The notes under the pieces: model-generated | Database searches by the model: none | Told to the model about the DNA's origin: nothing | Seen by the model: only the letters and a program-made list of their open reading frames with translations | Position numbers and translations under genes: made by a program | Source: Diadema setosum | Taxonomy: Eukaryota; Echinodermata; Echinoidea; Diadematoida; Diadematidae | Assembly: GCA_033980235.1 (NCBI GenBank) | Contig: CM067077.1 | Location: 11,570,102 to 11,634,101, forward strand | Direction: 5' to 3' | DNA length: 64,000 nt | In this document: positions 47,982-59,300 of the stretch, in pieces | Numbering within the stretch: the first letter of the stretch is position 1 | How the letters are laid out: every line of letters begins with the position of its first letter

Positions 47982-48872
47982 AGTACGTACATTGTACTAT
48001 GATTTCAATGTCAAACAGTACTATTATAATGTCATGCAAATTTCACATACATTTCTATACTGTGATTACGTATGCTCTCAGTACTATTACATGTGAATTC
48101 GATTCGTTTTGCGTCGTGTTTTAGATTCAGGTAAATAGAAACAATTACATTTTTGGCATATTCATGCATATTTCTGTCAATGAATGCTATTCTCCCACTG
48201 CCACATAAAGCTATCTACGTATCTATGTACTGTATATAAATTATAGGCACTAAACAGGCGTTACTTGCTGCGTGTTTCATTGAGAACCAGGGCCCTGTTT
48301 CACTTTCAAGGGAAATATATCGAAACATAATATAATGAACTGAAAGTTTGGACGTATATTGATCACACCTAGTTGGGAAGGATACATTGGCATTCAAGAT
48401 GTATTTTATGTACATACTGACAAAATAGGCACTATAAAACAAATTGTTCCCAAATGACTTTTTAAGAGTAAAACAGTTCTTTAACTTCTGAGGACTGATT
48501 GATCCCAGAATTGTCCCCAAAATCAGATGAATCGAACTTTATACGATCGATTTCTAGCTCAGTGAAACTGATTCCTGTTTTATCTCTCTCAATCCGTCTT
48601 TGATGATTTTCTTTGAATAATGTAGTCTACACGTTACAATGTACGGAACCATGCCCTTGTTTGTTATAATTTTATTGTCGTTATCATAATTCTTCAGCGT
48701 ATCAAGACTGTCGTGGTCATGACATTTCGAGTAACTTATTACAAACTTCGATATCTCACATCATACACATTCGCACAAGTGAAGATGCTAGTAAAGTAAA
48801 CAAAATATATTATCGTGTTACTGGTCTGTTCTCTTCTCTCTTTAAAAGAGTGAAGTGTGTGTTGTTGTTTTT

Positions 48873-50216
48873 ATGCCTCCGCCACGAAGTGGTGCCGGAG
48901 GCACCACTTCGGGTTTTCGGGTTGTCCGTCCGTCCGTCCGTACGTCCGTACGTCCGCACGTCCGTCCGCTTTCGTTTACGCGATAACTTGAGTAATATTG
49001 ACTTGAATTCTACCAAACTTGGTCCAAGTATAGGCCTAAAGTATGATGGGGCAATTAGTTGATTAGATATTGGGTGAAATCCGCCAAAGGTCAAAGGTCA
49101 AGGTCAAATCATGAAATTGTATCTGTTTACGCGATAACTCAAGACTGGATCGAGCAAATTTCACCAAACTTTGTCGGAGGATGATGTATGATGGGACAAT
49201 TACTTGATTAGTTTTTTAGTGAAATCGGACTGAGGTCAAAGGTCAAAGATCAAGGTCAAATCCTGAAATTTATCTGTTTACGTGATAACTCAAACTGGGC
49301 AAAGCAGCTTTCACCAAACTTGGTCCAAGGATGATGTATGATGGGACAATTAGTTGAGTAGATTTTAGTGACATTGGCCAGAGGTCAAAGGTCAAAAGGT
49401 CAAGGTCAAATGCTAAAAATGTTGCTATTTCCCCAATATCTATGCAATACCCTAAGGTATTTTCTTGAAACTTGGTGTAGACATGTACTACTGCATAAAG
49501 ATTCTCCAGAGAGAGTTTCATGTCATAAGGTCAAAGGTCAAAAGGTGAAAGTTTAGGTGAAAATGTAATATCACTTTTCTCACAAATGGTTCAATGTATC
49601 TTCATGGAACTTGGTCCATACGCATGTACTGACTGGCAGAGGTTATCTAGGGAATTTAGGGGTCATAGGTCAATAGTCATGGGGTCAAAGGTCAAGGTCA
49701 ACTCCTCAATATTTTACTATTTTCCTCATACACTAGTATATGAAATGCTTGCATTATTAGTTTTCAAACTTAATATATACATGCATTACCTAATGGAGAT
49801 TCTCCAGGAAATTTCCAGCCAGAATGTCAAAGGTCAAAGGTTAAGGGTCAAGGTTAAGGTTTCAATGCCCCCCACCAAAAAAACAAAAAATATATATTTT
49901 TTTTTGTACTGTAATTACACTCTTTCTTCCTACCTTGGAAATTACTCAATGCATAAACTTATAAAAGGGTCTGTCAGAATTCAAGTAAAAATTCTCAATT
50001 CCCCAAATATGTGTACTTGCACTCTTCGACAATTATAGCAAACCCAGTTCAAGGAAAGTGAACATTCAAGTCTTTCTGACAAACCTGTCATATCAATATT
50101 TTGCCAGTTATGTGAAACTGTCATGGATCACACATTGTGAAGACATTGTACTATACGCCTATTGGGAGAATCATGCATTATGGCGGAGGCATCAGTCGCC
50201 ATAGCGACATTTCTAG
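48873..50216 (+). mobile_element. AGGTCA-repeat element (ATGCCTCCGCC...TTTCTAGT family), simple copy
   Basis: Runs from ATGCCTCCGCCACGAAGTGG to GCGACATTTCTAGT. It has a CCGTCCGTACGTCCG tract near the left end and clusters of the direct repeat AGGTCAAAGGTCA near 49090, 49215, 49385, 49530, 49690 and 49830. It is the uninterrupted sister of 12686-17015. No transposase is seen. Confidence 0.8.
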
Positions 50217-50900
50217 TTTTATTGATGCAGTGAGAATTATATTGAAATATACATAATAATGTGACCGCCCAGCTCAATCCCCACAAAAAGTAAACCAAAA
50301 CAAATTTCCACATTTTGCATAGCTTAAAAGAGGGTAACTTCTAAACTTTAGAAGACATACAATACATATAACTCATTCAATTTGGACCCTCCAAACGCTT
50401 AATACGACGTGCTGTTTGATAGAAAAGAGAATTTTGAGACTAAAATGGTTACTCACGCAGGCATGCATGCAGAAGTATCAATGAAAGTGAAAATGTATCT
50501 TATTTCCAGGTGAAAGTAGCACATTTCTTCTTCTTCTTCTTCAAAGAAAAAAGGTATATGGTCAATGAGAAGCTGCTAATACCTCGCTGTCGATTTTGTT
50601 ACAAGCTGTCAAATTTTGAGAGTAGGTAGAAAAAGGTTTACAGTCCGAGGTGAGATAAACTTTAAGAATTTCAGTCCGTCAACCCAAATGACATACATAT
50701 TCATAACCCGTGACCTTTTATAGGTTTTGAGTTGGGCGGTTTTGTATCATGGAATATTTTGCACAAAGTATTTGTCACTGATACCAAGAAAGCTTTGGAG
50801 TGAAAGAGTGCTGATAGAATGGTGATTGAATTCATTCAAATTAAAGTACATGCCAATCAGTATACATGTACCGTGTGTCTAACAAATCAATATATAAATG

Positions 50901-50956
<56 letters not shown>

Positions 50957-51559
50957 ATAATTATATACTTGTATGTTCATCAATATTATTCAGGGCTCCA
51001 TGGAAGACCACTATTCATTGGTGAATGGACTACCCTGACAAAAGATTAGAAATAAATAAATAAAATAAATAAATAAATAAATTATTACGATCTATACAGC
51101 TCGCATCACATGCAGTTGCGCTGCGTGTTTGCTGACATAATTATATTATAAAATAATGCTCCGTAAGTTCATGTTCTCATCAACTAGATGATGCGACCCC
51201 TTAATGCAGATTATGTCAATCTCCAATAATAGTATCACAGCCGTAAATGAGAAGAAAAAAAAAATCACCTTTAACATTGTATTTATTGCACTCTAGCAAT
51301 ATATCATTTTATTTCAGACAACCTGACATCGGAACTGTAGTAATATAGGTATATACTAGATGAGGCATCAGCACATCATTTTGGAGAAAGAGAAAATTGG
51401 CTAAAGAGTTTTCGTATGCAGCAGGGACCGCGGAACCACGGCGAGGTACAGACAAACACTGTTTGTCTGTACCTCCATGGCGGAACCAGGAAAGGGGACT
51501 GGACCTGCAACACCCCCCCCCCCCCCCCCTAAAAAAGTGAAACCAACTAAGACACTACA
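50217..51559. other. intergenic stretch with (TA)n and a hairpin
   Basis: (TA)n at about 50907-50950. At 51443-51475 a perfect 16-bp inverted repeat with one-base loop (GAGGTACAGACAAACA and its inverse). C-run at about 51513-51529. Confidence 0.6.
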
Positions 51560-52048
51560 GTGCACTCCCGTTATAACGAAATGCTCGGGACGGGCAGTTT
51601 TCTTTCGTCATAACGAAATTTCGTTATAACCGAACAAATACGATATATAACGAAAACAAGGAAACCACGCATATATCATCCCTGTTTGCTGAATACTCAT
51701 CATACACTGGAAAGCTATGTGAAATAGGATGGGATTATTGTATTACAATATCAAACGCAAGTTCCTCTCAGAAACTGTGCGTGACACAAGGAGCGAACAC
51801 ACAGTGATGTGAAGCATTCGACCGTGCAGAGACGCTATAAATGCTTGTTCCGCTACGTATTTTCGAAAGCAATTCGCATTTCGTATAACGGAGCAAATTT
51901 CTTTTGTTTTTCTTTGTCAGCGGCGCTCGGAAAAGCGAATTTTGTACCATAGACTTTGATGGTGTTAATTTTGGGACCAGAAGTTTTACTTCGTTATAAC
52001 GAAATTTCGTTATAACCGTGTTCGCTGTAACGGGAGTGCACTGTGCAA
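51560..52048. mobile_element. pogo-like non-autonomous element
   Basis: Left end CAGTGCACTCCCGTTATAAC and right end GTAACGGGAGTGCACTG are inverted copies; the stretch inside repeats TTCGTTATAACGAAATT. About 0.49 kb, no coding frame. Confidence 0.75.
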
Positions 52049-52739
52049 TAACGCACTGCGACACAAACTGCAATCAAATATTATCAGGCACTAATCATGT
52101 CTGGATCCCGTTTCATAAAGCTGTTCGTAAAGTTGCAAACGACTTTACGAACGACTTGAATTAAAAAAAAAAATGACAAACCAAGTATATTTCCTCATTA
52201 TTGTTACTTTCAATGTTGAAATTTGTACAGATGATACTGATTATTCTCACATTTTAACACACGCTCTAGTTGAAAGTGTATTTTTGGCCCCAAAGCAGAT
52301 CAAATATTGACATACAACCATATTTTGTTGAAACGTAAGTAAAACAAAGTGGCCCACATACTGACACTTCATATAATGTCGTTCGGAAAGTCATGTGTAA
52401 CTTTACAAACAAATTTATGAAACGGGGCTCTTGAACTCATTCCATTTTCCAATGATAAGGTTGCCGATTTCTTTTCTCTTTTTTTTTAGCATGTTTGCAT
52501 CACGTGTGATCATTTTTATCTCTTCTTTGCTTGGGTTCGTTTTTATTTATTCATTTGTGTGTGTGTGTGTGTGTGTGTGCGCGTGTTTTTGTGGGATATC
52601 TACGCATATAAGGCCTACGTATTATTACATACACCTTCAGGCAAACTAATTTATTTTGTGAAGGACACCCGCAGTCTAGTATACCAGTGTGCCTCTTAAC
52701 TGCAAACAAGCGCAGTTTCTGTGTACGTCTAACGGGTGT

Positions 52740-52829
52740 GGGGATTCCCCGTTTATCCCGCTTTGGCGCAACAGCTTACTGGTCTACTGGCGGGGATTCC
52801 CCGCTAATCTCAATATCAGTGGGGTTTCC
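52740..52829. promoter_or_regulatory. NF-kappaB-type sites upstream of gene B
   Basis: The palindrome GGGGATTCCCC occurs at 52740-52750 and again at 52792-52802, 52 bp apart, and the related GGGGTTTCC at 52821-52829. All fit the kappaB consensus GGGRNNYYCC or nearly so. They lie 310-400 bp before the start codon in the least AT-rich part of the flank. Function is inferred from position. Confidence 0.55.
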
Positions 52830-53139
52830 ATGAGGCTGCGGAGATGCGTGGTGTGTGTTGCCAGTACTGCGGTGAGATTAGAATATGCACACCGCGGATA
52901 AGGTACGGACAGTCCTTGTTGTGTAGATGACAAGTTAGACAGCAGTTGTAACACGTATAATTCCGCAGTTATCCGCGTATCGCTTGTTTGTTTTCCAGTC
53001 AAGAGTAATGCTTGTGTTGCAGGTCCAAGAAAGAGTAGACTCGATATTTTGTTCTCTTTCGCTTGCAAAGTTATTTGTGCCAATTTGACCTCCGTAAAGA
53101 GGTTGACATTCAGCGCTGTAGGTTTCTTTCGGGCATAAT

Positions 53140-53368
53140 ATGGCGGCAGTGGGAGCTGGTTCCCGCGTGGTACGCGGTCCGTCCTGGGACTACGGTGATC
53201 AGGACGGGGGTGAAGGCGTCGTAGGCACCGTAGTAGAGATCGGGAAAGGCTGCTTTGAAGGTTGGGCGGTGGTCCAGTGGGACTACGGATCTCGCGCTCG
53301 CTATCGCATCGGACGGGAAGACAATGTCAATGAGCACGATCTTCTTTTGCTGGACAGTGCCTGTGCAG
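53140..53368 (+). CDS. gene B exon 1: start codon and MIB/HERC2 domain 1
   Basis: ATG at 53140 is preceded in frame by TAG at 53119-53121, which supports this start. Reads GSRVVRGPSWDYGDQDGGEG, then WAVVQWDYGSRARYRIG and DLLLLD, a complete MIB/HERC2 domain right at the N-terminus. Donor GCAG/GTAGGT, phase 1. Confidence 0.93.
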
Positions 53369-56300
53369 GTAGGTGACTGCATGTTAATAAAGTGCACATA
53401 GTGTTTTGAATTAAACTTTTATCTTGATGCCAGTTCAGCGGTGAAGAGTTTCATATTATGCTTTGAATGTTGTCGTTTTTTCTTTGTTTTGCTTTGTTTT
53501 CATCTGAGAGGGGTAGGGAGTAGAAATCAACGTTTCAAATCAGACTACTAGGCATATCTGAATTATATTAATCCGACAACAGATAAACAAAATTATTACA
53601 TCATGTTACAACAGAAATAATATAGTTAATTGGAAAGTTCAGATTGAAAGTACGGCCTGGTCCTCTTAGCTCATGTTACGCGTAGCTAGACAGGGGTACT
53701 CACGCCATATTGGTTAATTTTTTTATTTTGCCCGCGACTTTCAAGGAACCAAAACCCAAAGAGCAATGTGGATTGAGTGAAAGCAGCAATATTTAATTGA
53801 ACACATCAGTGAAAGTTCGAGGAAAATAAATTGGACAATCGATGCAAAAGTTAAGAATTTTTACAGTTTTGGTGTTGGAACCACTGGATGAGGAGACTAC
53901 CTGAAATCATAACGTCATGTATGTACAATAATAATAGAGAACATACAAAGAGAATTCCTTTAAAAAAAAAAAATCATTTTCATGAAAATTACACATTCCA
54001 ACGACTTCATTGATACTGACATGATTAAGTGTATAAGATAATTTCCTCTGCTTTCTTAAAACGGTTAGGCAAGTGCTCTTTCAGTACGCTAGAAAAATGA
54101 AAGCATGCAGTGAATTTTCTTTTGTTGTTGTTCAACATGAACTCTAGTAGTCTCCTGATCTAGTGGTTCCAACACCAAAACTTACAAATTCATAGACTTC
54201 CATCGGTTGTCCGATTTCCTCTAACTTTCACTGATGTGTTTACTTTAGGCCTAACTAATGTTGCTGCTTTCACTCGATCCACATTGTTCTTTGGGTTTTG
54301 GTTTCCTTTAATAAAACACACTACTTGTATTCAAACTACATAAAAATACAAAGAAAGGGCAAAGTGGCCTATGATATTCCTGTGTGATTATAACAGATTT
54401 CTTAATGCAACGTCACGAATAAAAGCGCCTACACTAAAATTGCTGTTTTATTCTAGGAGTCCAACATCGTGGCGTAACTTGTGATGGGAAGTGCACGCTA
54501 AGTCAAGTTGGCTACGTTACTGGGATACGATGGAAGTGCGCACAGTGCAGTGATTTCGACCTCTGCACCGAGTGCTACATGAACGACGAACACGTCGCCA
54601 ACGGCCATACGTTCGTTCGCATCAACACAATGGGCTCACCCCCGTAAGTATTTAAAGGGGCATTCAAGATGATTTGTCTGATTTTATACCATGGAGTACA
54701 TAAATCAACACCTCTTTGTATAGCTTTGTGGAATTTATTGTGGTCCTTGAGCAGAGAAATTAATAATCTGAAAAACCCAAAACAAATTACACTGAACAAA
54801 GATGACATAGGAGCTTCACATATTTCAGAAACGTACCTATGTAATTCCGCTGAAATACTACGTGCTTAACAAGTTCACCTGTGTAAAATGTATGCATGCT
54901 TTCTTCTTTTGTTCTACTTCCTTGAACCCTATACTAATACATTCGTATAGTGAGGCTGCCAAGTCATCATCCTTGCTCATTGCAATTTTTTATACATTTT
55001 GAAAACATTCATATTCCTCATCCCGTGCAATCACTACAAATTCTGAAACTCGGCACCCAATATAACCAATTTATACTTGCTGCTATTATGTCAAAGTCTG
55101 AAAATCACCTGGAGGTCTCCTTTAATCATGAAGCTCCTTGGTATAATGCGCGCGTCTCTAAGATCGTCCAGGTTGATCTATCAGTGTTGCCATAGCAAGG
55201 AGATATCCTTGCTGGCCATTGTTAGAGGGGGTCATAGAGGACACGCATGCGTGTTCCCCAGATCTCCAGTACAAGTGGATGCTTTTCGCGCGACGAAAAT
55301 AAATGGTCTTCAGGGCCGAGAAGTGTCACAAAGAGGGTGTATTTGAATTTTCACTTGGAAATTTCTTCCAAAAATAAGGGGATGTTTTTATCTCTTTCTG
55401 TTTCGAATTCTAAGAAATTAAAAAGGGGGTTATAAAATACATCGAAACATTTTGAAAAACATCCCTAGGACTACAGGCAGGGGTTTTTTGCTCGTGTTTT
55501 TTTTTTTTTTTTTAATTCCCCGAAAAAAAATGTTAGCCAACTTTCCAAGTGATCATCTATAGCTTGACATGATGCGGAAAGATGTATATGGGTCAGAATT
55601 TTGAACGATGTACAATTGAGCCAAAACAATGCAAAATTTAAAAAGTAGGAAATTCTCCAAATCATTTATCTTACCTGAAAGAGTATAACTCCAACTTTAA
55701 TATGAATCCAATTATACTAGGATTTTCCCAGAGGAACAAGTTTTTATTCACCGCGGAAGTTTGCCATGTCCAGAGCAGCGAACGTCCGTGAGGAATAGTA
55801 CTGCACATACATTTGAATACCATTTAACATAGTTTGCAAAGATCTGATTCAGTTCAAAATCGTAATGAAATATCTTAAGGGACATGTGTATGTGTTGGCA
55901 GACTATTAAGCTTGTACTCTTAACCTGTACGTAATTGTAGACAATTGATGATTTAACGAAATTCGTCATTTCTGTTGAAATGTTGCTCTTCCGCTAAACA
56001 CTTTCTCCACTTTGCGCCCATTTTACAGAAACTCAATATTTTGACCTCTTATTTCACTATCCCATACTTTAATCCTTACTCCCAAATAATAACATACCTT
56101 TTTAAGATGGATCTGATCTAGGCAGTCTCTGTAACCCAACAAACATAGGATAGTTTTCATCACGGAGGTTCTCATATAGCTCACGGACGCTCGGAACAAA
56201 CAATATATTGAACGATGCAGCTCTCTTGAGTTGGAAACGCATTCTATTCACAACAAACAGCGATTTCATGTCGAGAAGAAACTCCTCTGCAAAATCCTGA

Positions 56301-59300
56301 ATAGATATTACCAGTTCTCAATTATAAAAGCTTGTTTATCTTCTCATGCTGAGGAATCAAAGAAAAAAAAAATCATCTCTCGTAAATGAACGTACAAACG
56401 TACATGTAATCTCAGTGAGGTAGTCCATCCTTGAGAACGAATATAGGCCTATTTATCAAAATTTCGTTATCACGACGTAAAGATTCTGGTCCTAAATTAA
56501 GTTATCTAAAGTCTACAATGCAAAATTTGCTTATAACGAACAAGGTCACAGCTAAAAATAACAAAGAATTGACATAGAAAAACAAAAGAAATGTGCTTCG
56601 TTATAGAAATACGAAGTTTAGTTGGGGAGGGCAAAAGAATACGTTAGGAAGAAATCCCTCTGCGTATGCTCCTTGTGTTACACACTGTTACCGAGGAGAA
56701 TTTGTGTTTATATATTAGTCAGATATGATATTAGGTTCGATACTGCGAAGTTTCGTCATAACAAGACACAATAACTCCATATAACTTGGATGGATGTTTG
56801 CGACTTCGATATTAGACAATGTGGTTTGTTATTTTGTAGCGCGTCATTTCGGAGGCTGGTTATTCATACAATATTTGTCAATCCGAAAATAAATAGAGTT
56901 CGTATAATCATGAAGCTTTTTTATTCGATAAATGATAGGAATCTCCGAAGGTTAATCGAAAGGTTTATTGATTGGAACATGAAAAATCAGGTTCGTTTAT
57001 CCAAATGTGGAGAAACAAATTAACAAATCCTCCAGATTTCTGAACCTCATGATAATCGTTTTCACCTAAACGAATATCAGACCCATTCCACTTTTAGAAG
57101 AAAGGACCTAAAAATAGTAAACCTTAATATCTAATTTTCGAATTAACTAACTTTCGGAATAAGTACATTTTAGATAAGAAACCTGCTGAATTAACTGCGA
57201 ACATTTTTTTCCCATTTTCGGAATAACAAACCTTTGGACATTCGGAGTAATGAATCTTTGGAAGAGCGAACGTATCAAAGTGCAACCTTAAACCTATTCT
57301 AAATCACTACTTTTTTTTTAACATGTGTTTTCAAAGTAAGCACAAAAGCACAAACAGCTTGACGATCTCTCTGTCTCTTGAATGTAAAATGAAAAAAAAA
57401 AAAACATGTGGGACAGAATTACAAATTAACATTGCTTTTCATTGATGAGTATAAAAAGAAAAACATGTCATGATAACCAGAGGATTTACGTGTTTTCATC
57501 AGACAATAATTGTATACTGCATTATTTTTGTTCACTTGAGACGACATTTCGATGAAAACAAAAATTCTCCAGAGGAATTCGGTATAACAGGAGTGCACTG
57601 GCAATTCTTTTCTCTGTGTGTTTGAGCTCGATCCCTTCTCTGTTTCTTCTCATTTTCATTCAATTACTGCTTCCACGTCCTTTTGAAACTTTTCCGTTTC
57701 TTCGTCAACACATGCCCATTACAGACTTCTTCCGTCATTTCATCCCTTTTTGTTTCAATATATCCTGAATGTGACTGCGTAGCACTTTTCGGATTTGTTT
57801 TGTTTTGTTTCTTTTTTTTTCTGTTTGATCGCAGCATGTTCAGTCTACTTGAGGAATGAGAGAAAAATCTTCGTGAATAGAAAAATGTGAATGTATAAAA
57901 GCATTAAATATCATGACAATTACAGCGAACGTCCGTGATGGAGACCAAAACTGGATGTGTTCTGTTTGAGATGGCAGCTATCATACTCAAAAGATAAACA
58001 CTTGGAGCATCTGTCACTAAAATGTGGCACTGTTCCTCTTTCTCCTACTATGTAATCCATGGACTTATCCTACCAACGAACATCCGTGACCAAAACGTTT
58101 TCCTTTTGTTATTACAGGTAAATTGAAATTGAGTGCTGAACGTTATTCACCTTTGGGTATGAGCGACTCAGTGATTTGGTAATATTTTCAAGTAACATTC
58201 ATTTGTAATTATCAGAACTTATCGAACGTCAGTGACGAAACTTTCAGAACCTGTAACAGTGCAAATTGTCTCCAAAATCTCATTGGAAAGAGATTTGAAT
58301 GCACAGAAATGACAGATTACTGAAAATTCCATTTTCCTTTAACTTGGTTTTCAGTGTTAAGCTGCTTTTGTATAATTTGAGGAAAACAAGCGTAAAATTG
58401 CGAGTAAATTTTTAACTGTTTGTTCATCATGATCACATACCGCCTTAAAAATTCTGAAACTACTGCTCTAAACTCATTGTTTACTTTGTAAAACTTTATT
58501 TGTCGCTATTGGAGCCAAAAGTTTTAAAGAATACATGACACTTTCGCGACAAGTTATCCCTATCGGTCGGATTGCATTCGTCACGAACGTTCGTTGGAAT
58601 TGTCACGGAAGTTCTTTCTACTACTAGGGTCATGTTCCAGGACGAGTAACTAATCGGCAGAGAGTACCTAGCCTTCCTAACTCTTTCAAAAATTTGAGAA
58701 GGTATTGTCAATGCAAATTATAAAGAATTTGACATCCTTACAACATATATATTGTTCAGAGGGGGATTAGGAGGTGAATTTTCAGAGAAAATATTAATTA
58801 TTCGCTTGGTTTTCGGTGAATTGCATGGTCCAAAAACTGCGGACGAGCCTCAGTCCGCTCCAAACATGACATGCAGCTCCTCGGCTAAAGAGCCAAAGGT
58901 AAAATGTACCTTCGCCATCAAAGCAAGATGGTGTCCCACTCGATAGCGTTTTAATCATCACGGACGTTCTTTTTTTCTGGAAGGTTCGTCTAAAAATGTA
59001 ATTTCGGTTCCCATTTGACGAGGGATGGACAGAAACTCAAAATATACATATTATCTTGTGGCTAGATCTTAGTTGATTTGGACTCAGAGCAATATCGCCA
59101 ATGTTTAATGGGCTACGATCTTTATAAGTAAATAGCGGAAGCACGTCCGTGACGAAAACTGAGTATAATTTTGCATAAAAGAATGCTACATCCCATGTAC
59201 AGGCAGCAGACGTACAATTTTTGCAGGATATGTTCTTTAGGTGGAACACCAAATTTTCGTATATTATATTACAGTTGGGACAACAAAGCAGAATTTGCAG

